Shown piece after piece: positions 1-8,118 of a stretch of 64,000 nt of DNA. Origin of the DNA: Pseudooceanicola sediminis (lineage in GTDB: Bacteria > Pseudomonadota > Alphaproteobacteria > Rhodobacterales > Rhodobacteraceae). The notes under the pieces are model-generated. The model was not told the origin of the DNA and did not search any database. It saw only the letters and a list, made by a program, of their open reading frames with translations. Both the position numbers and the translations under genes were made by a program. The stretch is taken from contig NZ_QWJJ01000005.1 in assembly GCF_003575965.1 (NCBI RefSeq), positions 211,919 through 275,918 on the forward strand, read 5' to 3'. Within the stretch, counting starts at the first letter, position 1. Each line of letters opens with the position of its first letter.

Positions 1-64
1 GATGCAGGGGCGGGTACGCGCCACCTGGGTTGGTGGGCAACAGGTACATGGGAAGCCGTTGTAA
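1..64 (+). CDS. pyrC: Dihydroorotase (PyrC), C-terminal end only
   Basis: The frame starting at base 2 reads through the last 20 codons of a gene and ends GRVRATWVGG...KPL followed by TAA at 62-64. That ending (RATWVGG) is typical of class I dihydroorotase, which cyclises carbamoyl aspartate in pyrimidine synthesis. The stop overlaps the plsY start (TAATG), so the two are translationally coupled, and pyrC-plsY adjacency is common in Rhodobacteraceae. Only the tail is visible, so the call rests on the short C-terminus plus context. Confidence 0.65.
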   Translation, partial: MQGRVRATWVGGQQVHGKPL

Positions 65-690
65 TGCTTGGTTTAATGACACCCGAGATCGTCTCTTCGC
101 CGCTGACGCTGCTGCTGGCGGCGGTGCTGGGATACCTGCTGGGGTCGATCCCGTTCGGGATCGTGATCACCCGCGCCTTCGGGCTGGGTGACCTGCGCGA
201 GATCGGGTCGGGCAATATCGGGGCGACGAACGTCTTGCGCACCGGAAACAAGACGGCAGCGCTGCTGACGCTGATCCTGGACAGCGGAAAAGGCGCGGCG
301 GCGGTGCTGATCGCGCGGGCTCTGGCACCGGAGGATGCGGTGCAACTGGCTGGTTTTGCTGCCTTTCTGGGGCATTGCTTTCCGATCTGGCTGGGCTTTC
401 GCGGCGGCAAGGGCGTGGCGACCTACCTGGGCACGTTGCTGGCGCTGTTCTGGCCCGTCGGGCTGGCCTCCTGCGCGACATGGGCCGTCGTGGCCGCCGT
501 GACGCGGTATTCGTCTCTGTCGGCATTGATCGCGGCGGCGCTGAGCGCGGGTTGGTCGGTGCTGTTCGGTCATACCGACATGGCGCTGCTGTGTATCCTG
601 TTGGCATTGCTGATCTTTATCCGCCATCGCGCCAATATCGAGCGGCTGATGACGGGCGAGGAACCGCGGATCGGCAACAGGAAGAGCTGA
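64..690 (+). CDS. plsY: Glycerol-3-phosphate acyltransferase PlsY
   Basis: A 208-residue integral membrane protein of the PlsY family, which transfers an acyl group from acyl-phosphate to sn-glycerol-3-phosphate, the first step of phospholipid synthesis. The family's conserved cytoplasmic loops are all visible: SIPFG (about residues 28-32), GSGNIGATN (49-57), GHCFP, FRGGKG and the C-terminal RHRANI. Hydrophobic segments between them fit a multi-pass topology. The ATG at 64 overlaps the upstream pyrC stop; an in-frame ATG at 76 is an alternative. It converges on gshA across a 459-base gap. Confidence 0.95.
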   Translation: MLGLMTPEIVSSPLTLLLAAVLGYLLGSIPFGIVITRAFGLGDLREIGSGNIGATNVLRTGNKTAALLTLILDSGKGAAAVLIARALAPEDAVQLAGFAAFLGHCFPIWLGFRGGKGVATYLGTLLALFWPVGLASCATWAVVAAVTRYSSLSALIAAALSAGWSVLFGHTDMALLCILLALLIFIRHRANIERLMTGEEPRIGNRKS

Positions 691-857
691 TCAGACCACG
701 CGCGGGTTTCGCCGGGTTTCGATGAAATCCCCCGCCAAACGGGGCTGTACGCCAGTGTCAGGACAGTGACGCACAGGGTGGCGATGACGCTGTCGGTATC
801 AGAGAATGGGCAGGGCGGGCAAAAACCGCCGAACAGCCTGAAAACATTCAAAAAGTC

Positions 858-893
858 ACGTCGGTATCCGAACGGTACCTACGTCGGTATCCG
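858..893. repeat. Direct repeat ACGTCGGTATCCG x2
   Basis: The 13-mer ACGTCGGTATCCG occurs at 858-870 and 881-893, 23 bases apart. A partial copy GTCGGTATC lies at 792-800. The core ACGTCGGTAT is seen twice more between rpoA and rplQ (44182-44202). A shared operator or a small dispersed repeat are both possible; function unknown. Confidence 0.6.
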
Positions 894-938
894 GGCGGTG
901 CGATTTTCGCCAGGCCGGGCGCATGACCGCATTGGCCT

Positions 939-971
939 GGGGCCGTCCGAGCTCTGGGCCGGGACGGCCCC
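939..971. repeat. Inverted repeat, possible hairpin
   Basis: Perfect 10-base arms GGGGCCGTCC (939-948) and GGACGGCCCC (962-971) with a 13-base loop. It lies between convergent genes, so it may act in 3' end formation, though no T run follows on either strand. Confidence 0.5.
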
Positions 972-1149
972 TCACCATGAAAAGACCCACGTCGATAGAA
1001 TGGGGGAGGTCCGTCTCTGGCCGATGCGCGCCCCCCTTTCCGCCCCGGATCAGATGCCGCGACTGTGACGGTGGCGTTAGCGCAGTTGGGGGGGGCCGGC
1101 GGTTGAAGGCGAGGCGAACGCGGGCCGCCCCCCTCCTCCGCTGTCGGTC

Positions 1150-2520
1150 TCAGTAGCTGTAATCCTTGAACACGCGGGTCACGTTGTGTTTCCACGGCCC
1201 GTTGTAGAGATCGAGCAATTCGTCGGCCATTACCTTGCCGGTGTCGACGCTTTCCTTGAGCGCGTTGAGGAAGTGCGTTTCGTCCGGGATCAGGCCACCG
1301 GCGCCGGGGCGGGCACGGGCCTTGAGACCGGCATCGGCAATGTCCAGAACCTCGCGCGCGAGGTCGTGCATCGAGATGCCGTCGACATTGGCCTGAAGGC
1401 CCTGTTCGGAGGCGGCGATGCGCATCGCGTCACGCTGTGGCGCGGTCCAGCCCTTGACCAGATCCCACGCCGCGTCGAGCGCGCCGTCATCGTACATCAG
1501 CCCGACCCAGAAGGCAGGCAGCGCGCAGAGACGGCGCCACGGGCCGCCATCGGCCCCGCGCATTTCGATGAACTTTTTCAGGCGCGCCTCGGGGAACAGC
1601 GTCGTCAGGTGATCGGCCCAATCCGACAGGGTCGGCTTTTCGCCCGGCAGCGCGGGCAGTTCGCCCTTGAGGAAATCGCGGAACGACTGGCCCAGCGCAT
1701 CGATGTACTTGCCATCGCGGTAGACAAAGTACATCGGCACATCGAGGGCGTATTGCACGTAGGATTCAAAACCGAAGCCTTCGTCGAAGACAAAGGGCAA
1801 CATGCCGGTGCGCGCAGAATCGAGGTTGCGCCAGACAAGGCCACGATAGCTTTTGACGCCATTCGGCCTGCCCTCGAAAAACGGCGAATTGGCGAAGAGG
1901 GCATTGGCGAGGGGTTGCAGCGCAAGGGCCACGCGCATTTTCTTGACCATGTCGGGTTCGGACCCGAAGTCGAGGTTGACCTGCACGGTACAGGTGCGGC
2001 GCATCATGGTGGTGCCCATGGTGCCGACCTTTTGCATGTAGCTGTCCATCAGCTTGTAGCGGCCCTTGGGCATCAGCGGCATCTCTTCGTGCTGCCAGAT
2101 CGGGGCGGCGCCGAGGCCGATGAAGCCGACGCCGATTTCGTCCGCGATGGTCTTTACCTCGCGCAGGTGGTCGTTCACCTCGTCGCAGGTCTGGTGAATG
2201 GTTTCCAGCGGAGCACCGGAGAGTTCGAGGGCGCCGCCGGGTTCAAGGCTGACGTTGGCGTCGTTCTTGGTCAGGCCGATCAGCTTGCCGCCCTCTTCGA
2301 CCGGCGCCCAGCCGAAGCGGTCGCGCAGCCCCTGAAGCACGGCAACGATGGAGCGGTCCCCCTCGTAGGGCAGTGGTTTCAGGCTGTCTTTGCAATAGCC
2401 GAACTTTTCATGCTCGGTGCCAATGCGCCAGTCTTCGCGGGGCTTGCAGCCCTCTGCCAGGTATTCGGCCAGTTGCTCCTGCCGCTCGATCGGGCCGCCA
2501 CCGGATTGTGGGATGGACAT
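1150..2520 (-). CDS. gshA: Glutamate-cysteine ligase (GCS2/plant-type)
   Basis: A 456-residue cytosolic ligase that joins glutamate and cysteine in the first, ATP-dependent step of glutathione synthesis. The IGTEHEKFGY motif near the N-terminus, the EPGGALELSG stretch, TCTVQVNLDF and the R-rich segment around WRNLDSAR are typical of the proteobacterial/plant-type GshA branch, and length fits. A Shine-Dalgarno-like GGAG precedes the ATG. It lies 112 bases downstream of a small membrane gene and rsmE on the same strand, so it may be cotranscribed with them. Symbol follows common use for this branch. Confidence 0.92.
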   Translation of the reverse strand: MSIPQSGGGPIERQEQLAEYLAEGCKPREDWRIGTEHEKFGYCKDSLKPLPYEGDRSIVAVLQGLRDRFGWAPVEEGGKLIGLTKNDANVSLEPGGALELSGAPLETIHQTCDEVNDHLREVKTIADEIGVGFIGLGAAPIWQHEEMPLMPKGRYKLMDSYMQKVGTMGTTMMRRTCTVQVNLDFGSEPDMVKKMRVALALQPLANALFANSPFFEGRPNGVKSYRGLVWRNLDSARTGMLPFVFDEGFGFESYVQYALDVPMYFVYRDGKYIDALGQSFRDFLKGELPALPGEKPTLSDWADHLTTLFPEARLKKFIEMRGADGGPWRRLCALPAFWVGLMYDDGALDAAWDLVKGWTAPQRDAMRIAASEQGLQANVDGISMHDLAREVLDIADAGLKARARPGAGGLIPDETHFLNALKESVDTGKVMADELLDLYNGPWKHNVTRVFKDYSY

Positions 2521-2632
2521 TGGGGGGATCTCCGCGTCGTTTATGGGTCAAGGGTCACAGGTCTGAAGTACCGGCCCGACCGGGAGGACCCCGGCCCGAG
2601 GGACCTAGGTCTGTTCTGAAATGGGGAGCGTG

Positions 2633-3157
2633 TCAATGGAGCCAGCGCTGGCGGCGTTGCCAGATGACGACAGGCGCGGGCTGCTGCCCGGAAACCGCAC
2701 GCTGCACCTGGGCGACCAGTTTGGAGGTGCTGATGCCCGGAAGTGCCGCAAAAACATCGAAAAGCCCGTCGGCGCCTTCGGCGTTCAGCGGGATCAGGAC
2801 ATCCGGTTGACCAATTTGTGATAATTTCCAGAGGGGCGGCGTGACGGTGGGGTCGAGCGTCAGGCAGGTGATTTCCGACAGGGCCACCGCACCGCCGGTG
2901 AAGGGGCCGAAATAGCCGATCTGGCCTTCGTCGATGCGCACGACGCCGGGGCCGCCTGCCAATGTGCGAAAGCGGCCACGCTGAACCCCCGCGATGGTCA
3001 TGGCCAGTCCGGCGATCAGGATGACCGCACTGATCCAGAACACCAGGCCGTAGCTGATCAGCATCCACCACAGCCCGACGGCGGCAACGAGCGCGCCCAG
3101 CAGCGCCTCGCGCCAGCGGGTGATGGCGCGGCGGGCCTGCGGGCGGACCCCGATCAC
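2633..3157 (-). CDS. Conserved two-helix membrane protein of unknown function
   Basis: About 174 residues. The chosen start is a GTG at 3157-3155 that overlaps the rsmE stop (GTGA), giving translational coupling; longer ATG-initiated readings would overlap most of rsmE. The N-terminal quarter is basic (RPQARRAITRWREAL), followed by two adjacent hydrophobic helices (about residues 18-58), then a soluble part with alternating hydrophobic pattern (VVRIDEGQIGYFGP, LWKLSQIG) that resembles a small PH-like beta domain. That resemblance is an impression. No catalytic motif is visible. It sits between rsmE and gshA, and the conserved packing suggests an operon, but no specific role follows. Confidence 0.75.
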   Translation of the reverse strand: MIGVRPQARRAITRWREALLGALVAAVGLWWMLISYGLVFWISAVILIAGLAMTIAGVQRGRFRTLAGGPGVVRIDEGQIGYFGPFTGGAVALSEITCLTLDPTVTPPLWKLSQIGQPDVLIPLNAEGADGLFDVFAALPGISTSKLVAQVQRAVSGQQPAPVVIWQRRQRWLH

Positions 3158-3888
3158 GACCAATCCCCCAGCGCCGCCTGCCAGAGGGCGAGGGCCGCGA
3201 CGGCGGCGGTGTCGGCGCGCAGGATGCGGGGGCCGAGTTGGACCGAATGGGCAAAGGGGAGGCTGCGCAGCCGTGTCCGTTCCGCCGGTGAAAAGCCGCC
3301 CTCGGGTCCGATGAGGATGGCCCAGGGGCCGCGCGGCGCGCCGGTCAGGCCGTTTTGCGCGGCATCCGTTTCGGCAAGCGCCTCGTCGCAGAACATCAGG
3401 CGGCGGTCGTCGGGCCAGTCCGAGAGCAGGCGGTCGAGCCTGGTCAGATCGTCGACCTCGGCCACGTAGGTATTGCCGCATTGTTCCGCCGCCTCGACCG
3501 CATGGGCCTGAAGCCGGTCACGGCGGATACGTTCGGCATTGGTGAAATCGGTCTGCACGGGCAGGATGCGGGCCGCCCCCATCTCGGCGGCCTTTTCGAC
3601 GATGAAGTCGGTGCGGGCCTTCTTGATCGGGGCGAACAGAAGCCAGACGTCGGCAGGCGCGCCCTGCGGCTTAGAGCGGTCGCGGCACAGCAGCACACCG
3701 CCGCGCTTGCCTGCCTCGATCACCTCGGCCTGCCATTCGCCGTCGCGACCGTTGAACAGGGCAATGGCCGCGCCCGTCGTCTGCCGCATGACGCCGAAAA
3801 GGTAATGCGCCTGGTCCCGGTCGAGCGGAACGGTTTGCCCTTTACCCAAGGGGTGCTCTACACAGAGCCTGATCTTTGCAGTTTCCAT
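3154..3888 (-). CDS. rsmE: 16S rRNA (uracil-1498-N3)-methyltransferase RsmE
   Basis: A 244-residue SPOUT-class methyltransferase that uses S-adenosylmethionine to methylate U1498 of 16S rRNA. The C-terminal half carries the knotted-fold motifs: KKARTDFIVEKAAEMG, AILIGPEGGFS and LGPRILRADTAAVAAL. The N-terminal part is the PUA-like RNA-binding domain. The ATG at 3888 is preferred over one 11 codons upstream, which would run into the divergent ubiA start. Only 11 bases separate the two divergent starts, so the promoters must lie inside the neighbouring gene. First gene of a likely rsmE-membrane protein-gshA unit. Confidence 0.93.
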   Translation of the reverse strand: METAKIRLCVEHPLGKGQTVPLDRDQAHYLFGVMRQTTGAAIALFNGRDGEWQAEVIEAGKRGGVLLCRDRSKPQGAPADVWLLFAPIKKARTDFIVEKAAEMGAARILPVQTDFTNAERIRRDRLQAHAVEAAEQCGNTYVAEVDDLTRLDRLLSDWPDDRRLMFCDEALAETDAAQNGLTGAPRGPWAILIGPEGGFSPAERTRLRSLPFAHSVQLGPRILRADTAAVAALALWQAALGDWS

Positions 3889-3899
3889 GAGGCCTACAT

Positions 3900-4877
3900 A
3901 TGACCCATCGCCAAGCGACACCAGAGTCCAGCACGTCCGAGGGGCAGGTTGCGGATGCGGTCCGTGGCAACTGGGTCGACCGGCTGGCGCCGCCCGCGAC
4001 GCGCCCCTATCTGCGCCTGAGCCGTGCCGACCGCCCCATCGGGACGTGGTTGCTGCTGTTGCCGTGCTGGTGGGGGCTGTTTCTGGCCATCGCCGCCGAC
4101 GGGCAGCCGCGCTGGCAGGACCTGTGGATCTTTGTCGGTTGCGGGCTGGGGGCCTGCCTGATGCGCGGCGCGGGCTGCACGTGGAACGACATCACCGACC
4201 GGGAATTCGATGCTGCCGTGGCACGCACACGGTCGCGGCCCATCCCGTCCGGACAGGTCAGCGTGAAACAGGCGGTTGCCTGGATGGCGGCGCAGGCGCT
4301 GATCGCCTTTTTCATCCTGCTGACCTTCCCGGTGGCGGCGATCGTGCTGGGGTTCGTGTCGATCCTGCCCGTCGCGATCTATCCGTTTGCCAAACGCTTT
4401 ACCTGGTGGCCGCAGGTGTTCCTGGGGCTGGCCTTCAACTGGGGCGCGCTGTTGGCCTGGGCGGCCCATGCGGGCAGTCTGAGCGTGGCACCGGTGATCC
4501 TGTATGTCGCCGGCATTGCCTGGACGCTGTTCTATGACACCATCTATGCCCACCAGGACAAGGAAGACGACGCGCTGATCGGCGTGAAATCCACCGCCCG
4601 CCTGTTCATGGAACGCACGCCACAGTGGCTGGCGCGGTTCCTGATCGCCAGTGTCGCGCTGATGTCGCTGGCCATCCTGGCGGCGCTGCTGCCGGGGGCG
4701 TCGCCTCTCGGCATCGTGATCGCGCTGGCGGGGGCCTGGGCCTTTGGCGCGCATATGCTGTGGCAGCTGAAAACCTATGACGACACGGATTTCGACGTGC
4801 TTTTGCGGCTGTTCCGGTCCAACCGGGATGCCGGTCTGCTGGCCCTGCCGTTTTTCGCCGTCGCCATTCTGGTCTGA
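3900..4877 (+). CDS. ubiA: 4-hydroxybenzoate polyprenyltransferase UbiA
   Basis: A 325-residue membrane enzyme that attaches the polyprenyl chain to 4-hydroxybenzoate in ubiquinone synthesis. Both metal-diphosphate aspartate motifs are present: NDITDREFD (about residues 97-105) and the second DTIYAHQDKEDD (about 213-224), with many hydrophobic helices between and after them. The extra N-terminal 30 residues are hydrophilic, so initiation at a later in-frame codon is possible. Divergent from rsmE. A BON/OmpA protein follows 63 bases downstream on the same strand. Confidence 0.95.
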   Translation: MTHRQATPESSTSEGQVADAVRGNWVDRLAPPATRPYLRLSRADRPIGTWLLLLPCWWGLFLAIAADGQPRWQDLWIFVGCGLGACLMRGAGCTWNDITDREFDAAVARTRSRPIPSGQVSVKQAVAWMAAQALIAFFILLTFPVAAIVLGFVSILPVAIYPFAKRFTWWPQVFLGLAFNWGALLAWAAHAGSLSVAPVILYVAGIAWTLFYDTIYAHQDKEDDALIGVKSTARLFMERTPQWLARFLIASVALMSLAILAALLPGASPLGIVIALAGAWAFGAHMLWQLKTYDDTDFDVLLRLFRSNRDAGLLALPFFAVAILV

Positions 4878-4940
4878 TTGCCACGCCCGGTTTCGCCGTC
4901 TAGACACTGTGCAACTGTCAACTATCCCGGACCCCGCCTG

Positions 4941-6995
4941 ATGCGTCTGTCCTCGATCCTGATCCTGACCGGATCCTTTCTTGCCGCCGCCGCGGGCAGC
5001 CTGGTGGTTGCCGGGTTCGCCGTGGATCTTGTCGAGAGCGCATCGGAAACCGATGTGCGACGGTCGCTGGATCAATCCGAGCTCGGTTGGGCAGAAGTGC
5101 GCGCCGACGGCTTGCAGGTACGGCTGAGCGGCATTGCCCCGACCGAAGCCCTGCGGTTTCGCGCAAAGTCGGTTGCCAGTTCCGTGGTCGAGGCCAGCCG
5201 GGTGATCGACCATATGCAGGTGCAGGCCAGCACCGGCCTGGCGGCACCGGAGTTTTCCATCGAGATCCTGCGCAACGAGGGCGAAATCTCGTTGATCGGG
5301 TTGATCCCGGGCACCACGGACCGCACCGCGCTGGTCGAACGGGTGGCGCGTCTGCGTGGCGTCGACAACGTGTCGGACCTGTTGCAAACGGCGGATTACG
5401 CCGTGCCCGCAGGCTGGGAGGCAACCGTATCCTATGCCATCAACGCCCTGCGCACGCTGCCGCATTCCAAGATTTCGCTGTCAGCCGAGCGCGTGTCGAT
5501 CACGGCGATGAGCGACAGCCCCGAGGCGAAGCGCACGCTGGAGGCCGATCTGCGCCGTCGGGCCGACCCCGACATGCGGCTGATGCTGTCGATCAGCGCA
5601 CCACGGCCGATCATCGCGCCCTTTACCCTGCGATTCGTCCGCGACGACGAGGGCGCGCGCTTTGACGCCTGTTCCGCCGACACCGAGCGCGCGCGCCGCA
5701 TGATCCTGGAGGCCGGGCGCACCGCCGGTATGCAGGACCAGGGGCGCTGCGTGATCGGCCTTGGCGTGCCGTCCTCTGACTGGGGTCGTGCGACCTCGAT
5801 GGCGATCGTGGCCATTGGTGAACTGGGCGGGGGCAGCCTGACCGTGTCGGATGCCGACATCAGCCTGATCGCCGCCGAGGGCACGACGCAGGCCCTGTTC
5901 GACCGGGTGATCGGAGAGCTGGAAAACGATCTGCCCGACGTCTATGCGCTGCATGCGGTGCTGCCCGAGGTGCCCGACCAGAAAGCCACGGGAACGCCGG
6001 AGTTCACCGCCACGCTGAGCCCCGAGGGGTTGGTGCAGCTGCGCGGGCGGGTCAGCGACGAGGTGATGCGCAACGCGACGGAATCGCTGGCCAAGGCCCG
6101 TTTCGGCAGCGACAGCGTCTATGCCGCCGCGCGGCTGGATGAGGGTTTGCCAGAAGGTTGGCCAGTGCGGGTGATGACCGGTCTGGATGCCCTGTCGCAT
6201 CTGGCGAACGGGTCGGTGACGGTGACCCCGGACACCGTGGACATTCGCGGCAATACCGGCAACCAGGACGCCAGCAACGAGATCGCGCGCATGTTGGGCA
6301 GCCGCCTGGGCGAGGGCGCGGATTTTCAGATCAACGTGACCTACCAGGAGAAACTGGACCCCCTTGCCGCCCTGCCGACGCCGCAGGAATGCCTGGCGCA
6401 GCTGGTGGCGGTTCAGGCAGACAGCAAGATCAACTTTGAGCCCGGTTCGGCCAATGTGACGGGCGACAGCCGTGGCCTGCTGGACCAGATTGCAGAGGTG
6501 TTGAAGACCTGCCCCGATCTGCCGCTGGAAATCGCCGGGTTCACCGACAGCCAGGGCCGCGAAGAGATGAACCTGACGCTGAGCGAAAGCCGGGCGCAGG
6601 CGGTTCTGAACGAATTGCGCACGCGGCGCGTGCTGACCGCCAGTTTTACCGCAGAGGGCTTTGGCGAGGCGGACCCGATTGCCGATAACGCCACCGAAGA
6701 GGGCCGCGAGGCAAACCGGCGGATCGAGTTCCGTCTGGCGCAGGATGCCGAGCAGGCCGACGCGACGAACGAGACCGGCGCAAACGCGGCGCCCGCCGAT
6801 GGCATGATCGTCGGAAGCGGCATCGGCGGGGCGAACTTGCTGGAGGACGGCACCGACGTGGACGTGTCGGGCGACGCGGACGTATCTGGCGACGCGGACC
6901 AGGAGGAGATGGACGGGTCGGGCGACGAGATCGGGGACGAATCCGGTGATGACGTGACCGGCACCGACGCCGGAGAGGACCTGCCCGAAGACTGA
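4941..6995 (+). CDS. BON/OmpA-domain envelope protein with acidic tail
   Basis: About 684 residues. The ATG at 4941 gives a short N-terminal hydrophobic segment (SSILILTGSFLAAAAGSLVVAG), a membrane anchor or signal. The long middle part contains repeated alpha/beta segments resembling BON domains (for example GEISLIGLIPGTTDR, GLVQLRGRVSDE). From about residue 495 to 600 there is an OmpA C-terminal (peptidoglycan-binding) domain: FEPGSANVT, LEIAGFTDSQG, LSESRAQAV, EEGREANRRIEF. The last ~75 residues are strongly acidic with an internal DVSGDAD repeat. A role anchoring or signalling between inner membrane and peptidoglycan is inferred from domains only. Confidence 0.85.
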   Translation: MRLSSILILTGSFLAAAAGSLVVAGFAVDLVESASETDVRRSLDQSELGWAEVRADGLQVRLSGIAPTEALRFRAKSVASSVVEASRVIDHMQVQASTGLAAPEFSIEILRNEGEISLIGLIPGTTDRTALVERVARLRGVDNVSDLLQTADYAVPAGWEATVSYAINALRTLPHSKISLSAERVSITAMSDSPEAKRTLEADLRRRADPDMRLMLSISAPRPIIAPFTLRFVRDDEGARFDACSADTERARRMILEAGRTAGMQDQGRCVIGLGVPSSDWGRATSMAIVAIGELGGGSLTVSDADISLIAAEGTTQALFDRVIGELENDLPDVYALHAVLPEVPDQKATGTPEFTATLSPEGLVQLRGRVSDEVMRNATESLAKARFGSDSVYAAARLDEGLPEGWPVRVMTGLDALSHLANGSVTVTPDTVDIRGNTGNQDASNEIARMLGSRLGEGADFQINVTYQEKLDPLAALPTPQECLAQLVAVQADSKINFEPGSANVTGDSRGLLDQIAEVLKTCPDLPLEIAGFTDSQGREEMNLTLSESRAQAVLNELRTRRVLTASFTAEGFGEADPIADNATEEGREANRRIEFRLAQDAEQADATNETGANAAPADGMIVGSGIGGANLLEDGTDVDVSGDADVSGDADQEEMDGSGDEIGDESGDDVTGTDAGEDLPED

Positions 6996-7059
6996 GGGTC
7001 GGCGCGGCGAAATATCAATTCCCCATGGCGCAATGCCGTGGGTCACAGGGGACTGACAG

Positions 7060-7386
7060 GTGAACAGAACGGAATTTATCATCGCCACGGCGATCATCCT
7101 GTTCGTGGCATTCTGCATGGGCTGGTTTTCGTACTGGCTGATCCATCGTTTCACCCGCGTGTCGAAATCGGACATGGGCGAGCTGGAGAAGATGGCGCAG
7201 GAACTGCACGACGCAGAGGAAACCCGCGACCAGGCGATCACCTATTACCAACAGCGCGAGGCCGATCTGTCGACGCAGCTGAACCAGAGCGATGCCGAGC
7301 TGGCCGCCGCGATGGAGGGCCTGCGCGAGGCCCGGCAGGAGGCAGAGGAACTGCGCGCCTACATCGAGCGTATCCACCAGAAATAG
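7060..7386 (+). CDS. Small membrane-anchored coiled-coil protein, unknown
   Basis: 108 residues from a GTG start at 7060. A single N-terminal transmembrane helix (EFIIATAIILFVAFCMGWF) is followed by a hydrophilic, Glu/Ala/Gln-rich region with heptad-like spacing from about residue 40 to the end (LEKMAQELHDAEETRD, LAAAMEGLREARQEAEEL), predicting a cytoplasmic coiled coil. It lies 65 bases after the OmpA-domain gene and converges on moaE with only 4 bases between the stops. Function unknown; a scaffold or envelope-associated role is possible but not shown. Confidence 0.8.
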   Translation: MNRTEFIIATAIILFVAFCMGWFSYWLIHRFTRVSKSDMGELEKMAQELHDAEETRDQAITYYQQREADLSTQLNQSDAELAAAMEGLREARQEAEELRAYIERIHQK

Positions 7387-7390
7387 CGTG

Positions 7391-7870
7391 TCAGCGCCAG
7401 CGTGACAGCGCGTCCTCGTCACTGTCCTTGGCCGCGACCCACGCCGCGCCATCGGCGGTGAATTCCTTTTTCCAGAAGGGCGCGCGGCTCTTGAGGTAAT
7501 CCATCAGGAAATCAGCGGCGAGAAAGGCGTCGGCGCGATGCGCCGAGGCGGTGGCGACCATCATGATCGGTTGCTCGGGCGTCAGCGCACCGAAGCGATG
7601 CAGGATCAGCACCGGCCCGAGGGACCAGCGAGAGGACGCCTGTTGCGCGATGTCGTGCAGCGCCTTTTCGGTCATGCCGGGATAATGTTCGATCACCATG
7701 CGCGACAGGCCGCCGGTCGCCCCGGGCAGATCGCGCACCAGCCCGGTAAAGCTGATGACCGCCCCTGCCCCGGCCCGCGCCGCATGGGGGGTGAATTGCG
7801 ACAGCAGCGCACCGGGATCGAAGGCGGCGTCCTGGACGCGGATATCGATTTCAGGCGCGGCCATCGCCAT
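7391..7870 (-). CDS. moaE: Molybdopterin synthase catalytic subunit MoaE
   Basis: A 159-residue large subunit of molybdopterin synthase, which uses MoaD thiocarboxylate to add the dithiolene sulfurs to precursor Z. Family features visible are FTGLVRD near the start, MVIEHYPGMTEKAL, HRFGALTPEQPIMMVATASAHR and the catalytic-lysine region LKSRAPFWKKEF. The start ATG overlaps the moaD stop (ATGA), so the two subunits are translationally coupled. Converges with the small coiled-coil gene. Confidence 0.95.
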   Translation of the reverse strand: MAMAAPEIDIRVQDAAFDPGALLSQFTPHAARAGAGAVISFTGLVRDLPGATGGLSRMVIEHYPGMTEKALHDIAQQASSRWSLGPVLILHRFGALTPEQPIMMVATASAHRADAFLAADFLMDYLKSRAPFWKKEFTADGAAWVAAKDSDEDALSRWR

Positions 7871-8118
7871 CAGCCCCCCGTCATCGGCGGGAAAAAGGCG
7901 ACCTCTCGTACGCCGCCAAGCGGTGCATCGAAATCAGACAGTTCCTGATCGACGGCGACGCGCAGCGCGCTCAGATCGGAAAAGGCCAGGGCATAGCGAT
8001 CTTCGCGGGCGCTGAGTTCCCGCACCAGGTCCATCACGGTGGCGGCAGACGTGTCGACACGCTCCTTTGGCAGGCCGATGCGTTCGCGCACCCATGCAAA
8101 ATACAGAACGTCCATCAT
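7870..8118 (-). CDS. moaD: Molybdopterin synthase sulfur carrier subunit MoaD
   Basis: An 82-residue ubiquitin-fold sulfur carrier that ends in the required Gly-Gly (PPMTGG), which is adenylated and thiocarboxylated before sulfur donation to MoaE. The ATG at 8118 overlaps the pgsA stop as ATGA; a second ATG follows immediately. VLYFAWVRERIG and FFPPMTGG are typical. Forms a pgsA-moaD-moaE unit with overlapping codons throughout. Confidence 0.95.
   Translation of the reverse strand: MMDVLYFAWVRERIGLPKERVDTSAATVMDLVRELSAREDRYALAFSDLSALRVAVDQELSDFDAPLGGVREVAFFPPMTGG

Larger units (their letters stand above)
691..1149. other. Convergent intergenic region plsY/gshA, no gene seen
   Basis: No frame here has coding character. 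The stretch holds a pair of 13-base direct repeats, a 10-base inverted repeat, and near its right end a G8 run (1088-1095) facing a C-rich stretch about 1126-1136. The latter may form a GC-rich stem downstream of gshA, but there is no T run to make it a clear terminator. Confidence 0.6.

Noticed and set aside
1186-2619. 477-codon open frame antisense to gshA
   Set aside because: High GC keeps the opposite strand open; composition is Ala/Gly/His/Arg-rich and gshA is a clear gene.
5481-7241. 586-codon open frame antisense to the OmpA-domain gene
   Set aside because: Shadow frame; the forward protein has recognisable domains.
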